From Chloroflexota bacterium (lineage in GTDB: Bacteria; Chloroflexota; Anaerolineae; Aggregatilineales; Phototrophicaceae): DNA of 45,037 bases. Shown one piece after another: positions 34,591 through 43,608 of the stretch. The position numbers were made by a program, and so were the translations under genes. The notes under the pieces are model-generated. The model searched no databases. It was not told the origin of the DNA and saw only the letters and a list, made by a program, of their open reading frames with translations. The stretch's first letter is position 1, and every line of letters begins with the position of its first letter. The DNA lies in contig JACAES010000001.1 in the NCBI GenBank assembly GCA_013388735.1, positions 1 to 45,037 on the forward strand. Reading direction: 5' to 3'.

Positions 34591-35358
34591 ATGGGACAGG
34601 GTTCGTCACGCATCTATAATCTGATCAGCATCGTTTTTCTCGTTCTAACGATAGCCGTCATCGTGCTGGTGGTCACGCGGCTGTTTGGCCCCGCGCCGGT
34701 CGTGCAGACGGTGGCCGATCTGCCGACGCCGTTCACGCTGCCCACGCTCACGCCGTCCAGCACGCCGACCAGCACACTGCCGCCGACTCTGACCCTGACA
34801 CCGACCGACACGCTGACGCCGACCGACACCGCCACGCCCACGCCGACGATCACGGTATCACCGACGATCACCGATACACCCGGCCCGACCGACACGCCCA
34901 GCGCCACGCCCACGCCGTCTGTCAGCCCGACGCCCACGCCGACGGCCACGCCGACCGGCCCGACCAATACGCCCAGCCCGACGACTTCGCCGTATCTGTT
35001 CGGGCTGCGCGACGATCAGGTGGTGTATACGCAGAACTTCGCCAACAGCGCCGGCTGCGCCTGGCAGGGCATCGGCGGGCAGGTGATAGACCTGAACAAC
35101 GTGGCCGCCAATGGGTATCAGGTACACATCTTTGGCCCGGCCATCGGCGACCGCTTCGTGACCAGCGGCTCCAATTCGCTGTACGGCGCGGGCGGCTGGG
35201 AACAGCCGGTAGACAACAAAATCAACGGCAATACGTATTATGTCGAACTGTTGAGCGCGGGCGGTACGCCGATTTCGCCGCGCATCGAAGTGGTTTTCCC
35301 GCTGGACTGCACCAAAAACGTGGCGCTGGTTAACTTCATCCAGATTCGGGAACGATGA
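34591..35358 (+). CDS. Membrane-anchored Thr-Pro-rich protein with conserved C-terminal domain
   Basis: 255 residues. A membrane helix (about 8-30) is followed by a long Thr/Pro/Ser spacer (about 43-135, many TPT and TDT units) and a C-terminal domain (about 140-255). That domain has SAGCAWQGIGGQVIDLNN, NGYQVHIFG, YGAGGWEQPV, YYVELLSAGGTPIS and PLDCTKNVALVNFIQI. It is homologous to the C-terminus of the next protein. The domain lies outside the cell and holds two conserved cysteines. GAGG precedes the ATG; the stop overlaps the next start as ATGA. Function is not recognised. Confidence 0.82.
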   Translation: MGQGSSRIYNLISIVFLVLTIAVIVLVVTRLFGPAPVVQTVADLPTPFTLPTLTPSSTPTSTLPPTLTLTPTDTLTPTDTATPTPTITVSPTITDTPGPTDTPSATPTPSVSPTPTPTATPTGPTNTPSPTTSPYLFGLRDDQVVYTQNFANSAGCAWQGIGGQVIDLNNVAANGYQVHIFGPAIGDRFVTSGSNSLYGAGGWEQPVDNKINGNTYYVELLSAGGTPISPRIEVVFPLDCTKNVALVNFIQIRER

Positions 35359-36266
35359 GCGCTAAAGAGCCGGGCGGCATCCGGCGCGTCACGCGCAAAG
35401 ACCGCAAACGCAGGCTGGAAACGGGCGAGCTGATCTTCCCGCCGGAAGCTGAAGCCGCCCCGGATGAGCCAGAAAAGCCCGCCGCGCCTGAAGCAACTGA
35501 TGAAACCCCGGCGGACGCACCGGTCATGGCGGCAGTCGAGCCGCCCTCGGTTGAAGCCACGCCTGCCCCGGTGCATCCAGGGCGTTTTCCGCCGCTGGCC
35601 TTCGAGCCGGAGCGCGAACCCGAACGCCCGCGCCGCGCCCCGGCTGCCGCGCCGCCCCGTCGGGCAAATTCTCTGCTGCCAAACCTGATTTCGATCCTCT
35701 TTATTGTGGCGACTCTGGTCGTCGCCGGCTGGTTCGTGCTGGTGTGGAACAACCCCTATACGCCGCTCAACCCGTTCCCGCCCTATACGCCGCTGCCGCT
35801 GATTATCACCACCACGCCGCTGCCCGCGCCGCCGACGCTTTCGCCCACGCCCGCGCCGCCGACGCCTTCGCTCACCTTCACGCCGCTGCCGGTCGAAGCG
35901 TTCGCTACCGCTGCGCCGTTTCCGTTCGCGCTGGTCGAAACCGGCGTGGTATACACGCCCAATGGCAACGGCGAAGGCTGCGCCTGGGCCAGCCTGGCCG
36001 GTTCGGTGACGGATGTCAGCGGCGCGCCGCTGGATGGTTATCAGGTGCGGGTGAGCGGCGAAGGCCTGGAGCAGACGGTTTTCACCGGGGCGGCGCTGAC
36101 CTATGGGCCGGGCGGTTTTGAACTGCCGCTGGGCGAAGCGCCCCGCGCCGCCGAATACAGCGTGCAGCTTTTCGATCCTGACGGCGCGCCGGTATCGGAC
36201 GTTTACCGCGTCCTCACCCGCGCCGACTGCGATGGCAACGTAGCGATCATCAGTTTTGTAAGGTAG
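35355..36266 (+). CDS. Membrane-anchored Pro-rich protein with the same C-terminal domain
   Basis: 303 residues. The cytoplasmic N-terminus (1-104) is charged, then Pro/Ala/Glu-rich, and begins with a basic patch (RRVTRKDRKRRLE). A single membrane helix lies at about 106-130, then a short Pro/Thr spacer. The C-terminal domain (about 195-303) has GEGCAWASLAGSVTDVSG, DGYQVRVSGEG, YGPGGFELPLGE, YSVQLFDPDGAPVS and TRADCDGNVAIISF. The match to the upstream protein covers the whole domain including both cysteines. It starts by ATGA overlap with the upstream gene. The two probably work together at the surface; function is unknown. Confidence 0.82.
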   Translation: MSAKEPGGIRRVTRKDRKRRLETGELIFPPEAEAAPDEPEKPAAPEATDETPADAPVMAAVEPPSVEATPAPVHPGRFPPLAFEPEREPERPRRAPAAAPPRRANSLLPNLISILFIVATLVVAGWFVLVWNNPYTPLNPFPPYTPLPLIITTTPLPAPPTLSPTPAPPTPSLTFTPLPVEAFATAAPFPFALVETGVVYTPNGNGEGCAWASLAGSVTDVSGAPLDGYQVRVSGEGLEQTVFTGAALTYGPGGFELPLGEAPRAAEYSVQLFDPDGAPVSDVYRVLTRADCDGNVAIISFVR

Positions 36267-36367
36267 GCGCGGTCTTCTGAACCTGCCCATCTGGAAATAC
36301 ACGGAACTAATCAGCCTCAGAAATCGTCTTTGCGCTGTTCGTTTTCAGATCAACAAGGAGCAGACAC

Positions 36368-37426
36368 GTGCGTTTGATTGCAGTTCTGGCGAGCATCTTC
36401 AGCCTGATCGTTTTCGCGGCAGCGGCGCAGGACATAGACGACCTGGCCGGCACGTCGTGGCAGCTTGTTTCCGGCGGTGGGGCGACCATCACGCTTGAAT
36501 TTGGCGAGGATGGCCGCGCCGGTGGGTCGAGCGGGTGCAACACCTACGGCGCAAACTATACGGCTGACGCCGGCAGCATCAGTTTCAGCGCGGCGGTCAG
36601 CACGCTGATGGCCTGCGCCGAAGATGCGATGGCGCAGGAGCGCGACTACCTGGCGGCGCTGGAAGCGGCGACCGCTTACAAACGCGACGGCGACCGGTTG
36701 ACCATCACTTACGGCGATGGACAGCAGTTGGTTTTTGCGCGGCGGGCTGCGCTGGCCGGGACGCAGTGGCAGTTGCAGTCTTTCGACGGCGCGCCGGTCG
36801 TCGAAGGCACGACCATCACGCTTGAATTTGGCGGCGACGATCAGATCGCCGGGGACAGCGGGTGCAACCGCTACGGCGCGGCTTACACGCTGGATGGCGA
36901 CACCATCAGCTTTGGCGCGATCTTCAGTACGCGGCGCGCCTGCATCATCGAAGGCAGTGCGGAACAGGAACAGGCTTATTTCGCCGCCCTGCAAACGGCG
37001 ACTGCATACATACTGGACGGCGACCGGCTGACGGTCGTTTATGGCGACGGCGCGGAGCTGGTTTTTGCGCGCGTGCTGGCGCTGGCCGGCACGTCGTGGC
37101 AGCTTGAGTCGCTGGCCGGCGCGGCGGTTTCCGACGGTCTCATCACTCTCGAATTCGGCCGAGATGGCCGGGTTTCCGGGTCGGGCGGGTGCAACCGTTA
37201 CAACGGCGGCTACGCCGTCGAAGGCGACGCGATCACGTTCGGGCAGGTCGCCGCTACGCTGATGGCCTGCGCCGACGGCGGCACGATGGAACAGGAAGCG
37301 GCTTACTTCGCGGCGCTGGCGTCGGCGACGATGTTTGAACTCACTGCCGAATGGCTGACCATCACCTATGGCGAAGGGCAGCAGTTGGTGTTTGTGCCGT
37401 CGGTCGTCGCCAGCACGTCGCCGTAA
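36368..37426 (+). CDS. Secreted protein with three tandem META (HslJ-like) domains
   Basis: 352 residues. A signal peptide ends near FAAAA-Q (about residue 20). Three META domains follow, at about 24-125, 129-235 and 238-346. Each opens with LAGTxWQL, has a core TLEFGxDGRxxGxxGCNxYGxxY and a second cysteine in MAC or RAC, and closes with LTITYGDGQQLVF. The cysteine pair in each copy could form a disulfide outside the cell. DNA for the first and third openings is identical over 25 bp (36443-36467 and 37082-37106), showing recent internal duplication. The start is GTG with AGGAG upstream. META proteins are linked to heat or antibiotic resistance in some bacteria, but the role here is open. Confidence 0.9.
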   Translation: MRLIAVLASIFSLIVFAAAAQDIDDLAGTSWQLVSGGGATITLEFGEDGRAGGSSGCNTYGANYTADAGSISFSAAVSTLMACAEDAMAQERDYLAALEAATAYKRDGDRLTITYGDGQQLVFARRAALAGTQWQLQSFDGAPVVEGTTITLEFGGDDQIAGDSGCNRYGAAYTLDGDTISFGAIFSTRRACIIEGSAEQEQAYFAALQTATAYILDGDRLTVVYGDGAELVFARVLALAGTSWQLESLAGAAVSDGLITLEFGRDGRVSGSGGCNRYNGGYAVEGDAITFGQVAATLMACADGGTMEQEAAYFAALASATMFELTAEWLTITYGEGQQLVFVPSVVASTSP

Positions 37427-37433
37427 AGGGGCA

Positions 37434-39359
37434 TCAGCGCGCGGTCACGCTCAGGGTATAGGGCATGGGGACGGTCGTCGTCGGGGCGAAGGGCGCGATG
37501 ACCAGCGTCACCTGGTTGACGCCCTCGGCCAGCGGCAGCATCCACGACGATTCCTGCGGGGTCATCCAGCGCATGAAAGCGGCCTCGCGCCCGCTGTGCC
37601 GGATGGCCTGCACCCAGGCGCGCTGCGGCAGGCGGTTATCTATCCGCAGCCAGCCCTCGGCCAGCCAGCCGCCGTCGTCGCTTTCAAAGCCGCTGCTGTA
37701 GCCGATCTCCGGGATGCTCACCTCGTCCAGCGCCAGCCCCGGCTGATTGATGGCGTCGTCGGTAATCATTTCAAAGCGCACCAGGATAGGCCGCCCGGCA
37801 TAAGCGTCCAGCGGCAGGCTTTCGTCCAGCCAGCCGCCGCTTGCGCCGCTGTATCCCGGCCCGTAGGCGGCGCTGTGCGGGTTGGCCTCGGTGGTGTGCG
37901 GCGTACTGAGGATGTCCCAGGTCGCGCCGCCGTCCTCGCTGACCATCACATAAGCATAATCCCAGCTTTCTTCCAGGTGATACCAGACGCGATAATTAAG
38001 CGTGGCGCGGCTGACGCCGGACAGATCAAAAGCGCGGGTGAGTGTGGTATCGCTCATGTCACCCCGGTTGCTGTACCACATCCACTGACCGCCGGCGGCG
38101 TCCACCGGCAGCAGCTTCACCGTCTCCGGCGCGGCCAGGCTGATGTCCAGCGCGGTCAGGCCGTCCAGGTTGGTCAGCACCGTGTAATCGGCGCTGTACT
38201 GGCTGGTGACGCCCGCCGCCAGATACGGGTAGGCCGTGATGGTGGCGCGCGGCGCGGCGCCGGGCAGGCCGTCCGGCAGCAGCCGGTAGCCGTAGCGCCC
38301 ATCCGCCAGCGTCGGGTCGAGCAGGAAATTCGCCAGCGTCCAGTCCGCGAACAGGTCATTTACGCCGGGCTGGCCGAGTCCCCTCAGGATGCGCTCGAAC
38401 GTATCCAGGCCGACGCCGGAATCGGCGCTGATGGCCCGCAGCGCGTCCAGGCCGTAGCGTTCGTAAACATAGGTGACGAACAGCAGCGACGCGCCATAAT
38501 GCGGCGTGCGCGGGCCGTCCTCTGACCAGGTGTTCAGCTGTGTGCCGGGCGCGCTCAGAAAGCTCAGCGCCGCGCCGGGGTCGTCGTACAGATAAAGCTG
38601 CGTGAAGGTGGAAAAACCTTCGTTCAGCCAGATGGCATCATTGGCCTGAAGGTTGGCGCGGATCATATGCTGGAACTCGTGCGCCACCACGCTCTGCACG
38701 AGGGGCGACGCGACCGCCTCCGGTTGGATGGTGTCCAGGTTGAACAGGAACATTTCGTGCTGGTTGCTGGTGGGCTGCACAACCGCCGGGTAGGTATGGC
38801 GGCTGGCGAAATAGGCGGCCACGCCCGGCCCCAGGCCGTAAGCGAACAGCCCGTAAATGCGGGGGTCGCCATCCACGCCCGGCGAGGCTTCGCTGCCCCA
38901 CAGGTCGCGCACCTGGGGATAGATGGCCGTATCGAAAGCATCGGCCAGGGCGCGCAGATCGGCGTCGTTAAGGGGCGTGATCGGTGTGCCGTCCGGCAGC
39001 GTGTCCTGCACCCATAAGAGAAGGTGCTGTCCCATCATGCGCAGCGCGGCGGAAACCTGAAATTCCCGATTTTCGCCGGAGTTCAAAACCCAGAAGGTCT
39101 GCCGGTCGCCGATCTGCGGCGAAGGGGGAGCGGACGGCGTGGGCGGGACAGTCTGAAGGCCGCGCAGGCGGCGCGCCAGTTCAACCGGGTCGGCCAGTGG
39201 GACGGTTGTGCTTTCCAGGGCGGCCAGTGTGGGGTAGGCAGAGGGCGCGCGCGGTGGCTGTGCCTGTGCCGGCATCCAGCACAGCGCGGTCAGCAGCAGG
39301 GCGATTACCGGAAGATTAGGCTTTAACGAACCACCCGAACGCCGGAGGAATGCCGTCAT
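37434..39359 (-). CDS. Secreted zinc metalloprotease, immune-inhibitor-A-like (gluzincin)
   Basis: 641 residues. A signal peptide ends near AQAQ (about 34). The catalytic part has HEFQHMIRAN (H227, E228, H231) and, about 18 residues on, WLNEGFSTF, whose glutamate is the usual third zinc ligand of gluzincins. C-terminal beta-sandwich domains follow: FDLSGVSRATLNYRVWYHLEESWDYAYVMVSEDGG-like and DAYAGRPILVRFEMITDD, matching the non-catalytic part of M6 peptidases. It should degrade proteins outside the cell. It is convergent with the META gene (7 nt apart) and follows the MerR gene by 11 nt in the same direction, so the regulator could be co-transcribed with it. Confidence 0.87.
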   Translation of the reverse strand: MTAFLRRSGGSLKPNLPVIALLLTALCWMPAQAQPPRAPSAYPTLAALESTTVPLADPVELARRLRGLQTVPPTPSAPPSPQIGDRQTFWVLNSGENREFQVSAALRMMGQHLLLWVQDTLPDGTPITPLNDADLRALADAFDTAIYPQVRDLWGSEASPGVDGDPRIYGLFAYGLGPGVAAYFASRHTYPAVVQPTSNQHEMFLFNLDTIQPEAVASPLVQSVVAHEFQHMIRANLQANDAIWLNEGFSTFTQLYLYDDPGAALSFLSAPGTQLNTWSEDGPRTPHYGASLLFVTYVYERYGLDALRAISADSGVGLDTFERILRGLGQPGVNDLFADWTLANFLLDPTLADGRYGYRLLPDGLPGAAPRATITAYPYLAAGVTSQYSADYTVLTNLDGLTALDISLAAPETVKLLPVDAAGGQWMWYSNRGDMSDTTLTRAFDLSGVSRATLNYRVWYHLEESWDYAYVMVSEDGGATWDILSTPHTTEANPHSAAYGPGYSGASGGWLDESLPLDAYAGRPILVRFEMITDDAINQPGLALDEVSIPEIGYSSGFESDDGGWLAEGWLRIDNRLPQRAWVQAIRHSGREAAFMRWMTPQESSWMLPLAEGVNQVTLVIAPFAPTTTVPMPYTLSVTAR

Positions 39360-39370
39360 GGTTCGCCCGG

Positions 39371-40369
39371 CTACACACTGGGATGAACGGTGGCGCGCAG
39401 CAGATGGTCGAGTTTCTGCGCGCCTTCGCGCAGCGTTTCGCCCAGGAACACGCCGGGAATCAACTCGCGCAGTTCAGGCTTATGGTTGAAGGCCATGCCG
39501 CCAAAACCGACGATCAGTTTATTGCCCTGAATGGTTTCCGGCAGATGCTGCGGCCACTCCGCCAGCGCGCGCGCCGGGACTTCGGTCATCGCCACCAGCA
39601 CCACTGCCGGCGCGCGAATCTGCCGCGCCAGCGCGCCCAGGTCGGACAGCGGGACGGACTGCCCCAGGTAAGCGACCGGCCAGCGCAGCCGGCGCAGCAG
39701 TACACCCAGCATCAGCAGGCTGCCTTCGTGCCATTCTTCCGGCGCGCAGGCCAGGATGGTGGGCGCGACCCCGGCGAACGGGATGGGGCCGGTGGACATC
39801 CACATCAGCAAATGCTGGCGCAGGAAGTTGGACGCCAGATGTTCGGTGGCGATGCTGATTGCGCCATCGTGCCAGGCCTGACCGATGGCGTCCAGCGCCG
39901 GGCCGACCACCTCCAGCACCAGGTCTTCTATCGAGTACAGGCTCAGGAGCTGGCCCAACAGACGGTCGGCCTGCTGGGTATCGTGCGCCATCAGCACTTC
40001 GGCCAGCCGCTCCCGGAAAACCGGGAAGGACGGGTCTACCGGCGGCGCGGGCGGCTGTGACAGGCTGGCGAACGGCGCATCAGGGAAGCGCCCCTCGCGT
40101 TCCAGGTGTTGCAGGGCGCGGATGGCCTGGCCGGTCTGCATCCCTTCGTCCACCCGCGCCTTGACCCACCGCAGCCGCAGCACCTCTTTTTCCGAACACA
40201 GACGATGGCCGCCCGGCGTGCGCGTGGAATCGGGAAAGCCGTAGCGCCGCTCCCACACGCGCAGCGTGGCAACCGGGATGCCGGTCATACGCGAGACGAG
40301 GCCGATATTGTAAAGCGGTTCTTCGCTGGGCTTGGACTCGGAACTGAAGGGGTTCATGTGGTGTAACAT
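39371..40369 (-). CDS. MerR-family regulator with B12-binding domain, CarH-like photoreceptor
   Basis: 332 residues. A MerR winged helix (about 20-90: YNIGLVSRMTGIPVATLRVW, RYGFPDSTRTPGGHR) is joined to a methionine-synthase-like cobalamin module. The helical part has AWHDGAISIATEHLAS, giving W166, H167, E176 and H177. The Rossmann part has CAPEEWHEGSLLMLG with H214 as the candidate lower cobalt ligand. These correspond to the residues of Thermus CarH that cap adenosylcobalamin and bind cobalt after photolysis (W131, H132, E141, H142, H177). It should repress in the dark and release DNA in light. The cytochrome, photolyase or carotenoid genes usually controlled are not adjacent. A hairpin sits 12 nt upstream of the start. 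Confidence 0.9.
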   Translation of the reverse strand: MLHHMNPFSSESKPSEEPLYNIGLVSRMTGIPVATLRVWERRYGFPDSTRTPGGHRLCSEKEVLRLRWVKARVDEGMQTGQAIRALQHLEREGRFPDAPFASLSQPPAPPVDPSFPVFRERLAEVLMAHDTQQADRLLGQLLSLYSIEDLVLEVVGPALDAIGQAWHDGAISIATEHLASNFLRQHLLMWMSTGPIPFAGVAPTILACAPEEWHEGSLLMLGVLLRRLRWPVAYLGQSVPLSDLGALARQIRAPAVVLVAMTEVPARALAEWPQHLPETIQGNKLIVGFGGMAFNHKPELRELIPGVFLGETLREGAQKLDHLLRATVHPSV

Positions 40370-40380
40370 CGCTTGTTAGC

Positions 40381-40407
40381 TCGCGGGACTTATGTTTTAT
40401 CCCGCGA
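40381..40407. promoter_or_regulatory. Inverted repeat upstream of the CarH-like gene
   Basis: TCGCGGGA (40381-40388) and TCCCGCGA (40400-40407) are perfect 8-bp arms separated by 11 AT-rich bases, 12 nt before the start of the MerR/B12 gene. A second small palindrome, GCTTTTCAAAAGC, lies at 40410-40422. They may be an operator for autoregulation or an mRNA stem near the ribosome site. Confidence 0.5.
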
Positions 40408-40483
40408 CGGCTTTTCAAAAGCTGTTCAATATGTAGTCATGTTACCATACTTGTTGGGCAAAAACAAGCAGGGAATCGGAAGG

Positions 40484-40536
40484 GGGTGTATTTCACTTCA
40501 GTCGAGTCGTGAGGGGATGGCGCGCGTGCCATCCCC
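40484..40536. repeat. Repeat relic plus GC hairpin downstream of the GH94-like gene
   Basis: ATTTCACTTCAGT at 40490-40502 is identical to the reverse complement of 18852-18864, the right end of the MITE-like element. Next to it GGGGATGGC (40513-40521) pairs with GCCATCCCC (40528-40536) around a 6-nt loop. No U run follows on the minus strand. The gap 40370-40572 has no gene. Confidence 0.5.
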
Positions 40537-40572
40537 TGTTTCGTCACGCTGTCCGCCGGGGCGGCCATGCCC

Positions 40573-43500
40573 TCACCGTGTCGAAAAACGCACCTCGAAC
40601 GGCACGCGCTGGCCGGGCTGAAACGCCAGCGGCAGGCGCACTCGCCCCGCGCCGGATACCGTCACCGGCTGCCCGGCGGCAGACGCTTCGATCTGCTCCG
40701 CGTCCAGCGGCAGGTGAAGATACAGCGCTCGGCTGCCCGCCCCCGCCGCGCGATATTCCCCGGCGATTCGCCCCGGCGCGACTTCCAGCCGCAGCAGCGG
40801 CACATCCAGCACGAAGCGCGGACGCGGCACCGCCGGTCTGATGTCCAGGCCGTCGCCTTCCGGCGCGGGTTCGATGCCGCACACACGCAGCAGCCCCAGC
40901 AGCGCCATCGCATCCTGGTTGGCGTTCATGACCGGGAAGTCGGTCATCGGCGTGGCCGGGCTTGACCACGTTCCGCCCGGCAGGTCGGAAGCCGTGCCGT
41001 TGATGCCATCCGGCCCTGACCAGATGTTGAACCAGATGTTGGGATACACATGGGCGTGCATGGCGAAGGTGTTGCGATTTAACGAGCGCCAGGCCAGGTC
41101 GGGGCGGTTGCAGCGGGCGTAAGCCCAGGTCAACAACTGCGAGATGGCCGGCCAGACCATGCCGCCGGGCAGCAGCGCCCCGCCGATGGGCGATGGGTCG
41201 TCCAGTTCCGTTTTAAGTTTTTCGATCAGCGCCGCTTCTTTGCCGTCCCAGGCCGCCAGCCCGCTGATGAGCGCCCAGGGCTGCGCTTCCAGGTCGAGCC
41301 GGTTTATCGTCACCGGGTTGTCGCGGCTGTCCCGCAGGATGGCGCGGTTGTACCAGCCGCCGGGATTCCACTGCCGGGCGGCGGCTTGGCGCAGACTCGC
41401 CAGCCGTTCGGGGTCGGCCATGCGGGCGGCCAGTTCCGGGGCGCGCGGGGTCAGGATCGCGCCCAGCAGCGGCAGCACATGTAAGGCCATCTGCGTATTG
41501 GGGACGGACTCGCCGTTTTCCTTCGAGTTGCTGTAGCTGACGCCGAACAGGCCGTCGCGCAGGGCGGTTTCCAGCACAATCGAATCCGACCAGTCGCCCG
41601 TCCGCACTTTGACCAGCCCGTTCACGCCGATGCCGACGCCTTCAAACAGGTGGTTGAGTTTGACCGACAGGTGATCGAGGACGGTCGTGCCGCTCGAAAC
41701 GGCGGCGGGTTCGTCCGGCGGGTAAAACGGCACCTGCTCGTCCAGGAAGGCCAGATCGCCGGTGGCGGCCAAATATTCGGCCATCGCCAGCAGGAAAAAC
41801 AGATCGAGATCGGACGGTTTGGTGTGCAGGTTTAAACCGGCGCGCAGCGCGCCATGACCGGCGAACGCATACGTCACCTGGCCGGTCTGCCCGTCGGTCA
41901 GGCGCATGATGAGGCGCAGCAGGTCGCGGGCCAGGCCGGGGTTCAGGTAGGTCATCGGCAGGGCGAAAAGCGCCTGATCGCGCGGCGCGCCGTCCGCGCC
42001 ATGCAGGAACAGGTAGGCCGACCCCTGTGGCACGAGCCGGACGCCGTGAAAATCGCTGCGGACGGTGGACGAGAGCAGGTTGTAGGCGTGCCAGGCCATC
42101 TCGCGCTGCAAAACGGGGTCTTCGCCGGTGTAAAAATAGACCAGATTGTTCTTCCAGGCGGCGGCAGTTTGCTGCGCCGGTTCGTCCTGGCGGTAAGCGT
42201 CGAGAAAATCCAGCCCGCCGCCGGGGCGCGCCGTGCCGTAGGCATAACGCAGCCGGATACGCTGGCCGGGTTCAAGCCGCAGGTCGCGCCGCAGGATGAG
42301 GCAGTAGGGCATCAGGCCGCCCGCCGCCATCTCGACCGGGCTGCCGGGGTGGTGAGCGCGGGCGGCGTCCGGTTTAAAAGCGCCGCCCCGGCCAAAGAAA
42401 GCGGCTTTGTCCAGGTAATGAGCGTCCGGCTGGCCGCTCAGGTCAATCAGGAATACGTCCGCCGGACTCCAGTCTACCTCGCTGGCTTCGTCCGGCGGCA
42501 GCGCCTGGTCGGGTGGGGGAGTTGCCAGCTGCAACCCGAAGCGCAGCCCCGGCGGCGACTGAACCCAGGCGGCGCGGGGAGTGAAGTTGGCGTTCAGGCG
42601 GCGGCGCAGCCGGTCGCTGATGGCCGCAAACGGGCCGCTGCGCAGCCAGTACAGTTGAAGCTGGTACACGTTCACGTCCCAGTATTCGTAATGTCGCAGG
42701 TCAGCGGGGGCGCGCCGCAGGTTTTCGATCTGAACGTCCGCCAGCAGAATCGGGTCGTCGCCGTAGGGCGCGTACACCCGGCGCGTCACGCGGATGTCCC
42801 GGTAGGTGGTTTCGGTCTGGAAATAACCCATGCCAAAAATCCGGCGCGTCTGCGCGCCCGTCGGGCGATAGCGAAAGGCGGTCGCCCACACCTCGCCGCC
42901 GTCGTCCAGGTAGCCGAAACCCCCGGCATAGGTGTACGGCACGCTCAACGGGTTACGGGCGGCGGTCGGGGCGGGCGCGGCGCTCTGGGCGCTGAAGTTC
43001 TGCGCCAGTATTTCCGGCGGCAGGCCGCCGCGCGGCGGCACCTGGCCGCCCTGGGGGGCCACCCCCAACGCGGCGAACGCCCGGAGATCGGCAGCCGGCG
43101 GTTTGGGGCGCGGCGGTTGCTGCGAGAGCCGGCGCGCCAGGGACATCACCAGCCGGGCCAGCAGCAGCTGGAGGCTGAAATGCGCCGGGCGCTGATATTC
43201 CCAGGCTTCAAAGCGGTTGAGGAACACGCCGCCTCGGTCGCCCAGGTAAGCCTGTACCGTGCCGTCGTTGGACGCCAGGCCCGTGATACGAAAGTTGCCG
43301 ATCTGATGCCAGTGGTCGCGGCGGTCGAGTTTTTCCGTGTTGGGGTAGCGGGCGCGGTCGTCCTGGTACTGATCGAGTTCGTAGATGTAGGCAGGCAGGC
43401 CGTCGGCGTCCAGCGTCCAGTAACCAAAACAGCCGCCGCCTTCCGTGACCGGCTGAAAGCCGCGCGGGTCGTCGGCGGCCTGGGCTGTCAGGGGCGGTGG

Positions 43501-43608
43501 CGATGGGCTGCGCTGGCCGTAAAGCAGCCGTTCCAGACGGCTGAGGCGGGTTTCCGGCGGGGCATCCGCCGCTTCTAAGAAGGTGCTGCGTCCGGGGGTG
43601 TGCGCCAT
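40573..43608 (-). CDS. Large GH94-like glycoside phosphorylase/hydrolase family protein
   Basis: About 1011 residues. The N-terminal beta-sandwich part (about 45-480: GGGCFGYWTLDADGLPAYIYEL, RRIFGMGYFQTETTYRDIRV) leads into an (alpha/alpha)6 barrel (about 500-900) with TYLNPGLARDLLRLIMRL, NLHTKPSDLDLFFLLAMAEY, RTGDWSDSIV (D672, D675), GGWYNRAI and MNANQDAMALLGLLRV. TGDWSD corresponds to the acidic DWND-type motif of GH94 phosphorylases such as cellobiose phosphorylase. A C-terminal beta domain ends the protein. No signal peptide is seen. The start at 43608 has GGAAGG 7 nt upstream; ATGs at 43611 and 43656 are also in frame. A family outside characterised GH94 is possible. Confidence 0.75.
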   Translation of the reverse strand: MAHTPGRSTFLEAADAPPETRLSRLERLLYGQRSPSPPPLTAQAADDPRGFQPVTEGGGCFGYWTLDADGLPAYIYELDQYQDDRARYPNTEKLDRRDHWHQIGNFRITGLASNDGTVQAYLGDRGGVFLNRFEAWEYQRPAHFSLQLLLARLVMSLARRLSQQPPRPKPPAADLRAFAALGVAPQGGQVPPRGGLPPEILAQNFSAQSAAPAPTAARNPLSVPYTYAGGFGYLDDGGEVWATAFRYRPTGAQTRRIFGMGYFQTETTYRDIRVTRRVYAPYGDDPILLADVQIENLRRAPADLRHYEYWDVNVYQLQLYWLRSGPFAAISDRLRRRLNANFTPRAAWVQSPPGLRFGLQLATPPPDQALPPDEASEVDWSPADVFLIDLSGQPDAHYLDKAAFFGRGGAFKPDAARAHHPGSPVEMAAGGLMPYCLILRRDLRLEPGQRIRLRYAYGTARPGGGLDFLDAYRQDEPAQQTAAAWKNNLVYFYTGEDPVLQREMAWHAYNLLSSTVRSDFHGVRLVPQGSAYLFLHGADGAPRDQALFALPMTYLNPGLARDLLRLIMRLTDGQTGQVTYAFAGHGALRAGLNLHTKPSDLDLFFLLAMAEYLAATGDLAFLDEQVPFYPPDEPAAVSSGTTVLDHLSVKLNHLFEGVGIGVNGLVKVRTGDWSDSIVLETALRDGLFGVSYSNSKENGESVPNTQMALHVLPLLGAILTPRAPELAARMADPERLASLRQAAARQWNPGGWYNRAILRDSRDNPVTINRLDLEAQPWALISGLAAWDGKEAALIEKLKTELDDPSPIGGALLPGGMVWPAISQLLTWAYARCNRPDLAWRSLNRNTFAMHAHVYPNIWFNIWSGPDGINGTASDLPGGTWSSPATPMTDFPVMNANQDAMALLGLLRVCGIEPAPEGDGLDIRPAVPRPRFVLDVPLLRLEVAPGRIAGEYRAAGAGSRALYLHLPLDAEQIEASAAGQPVTVSGAGRVRLPLAFQPGQRVPFEVRFSTR

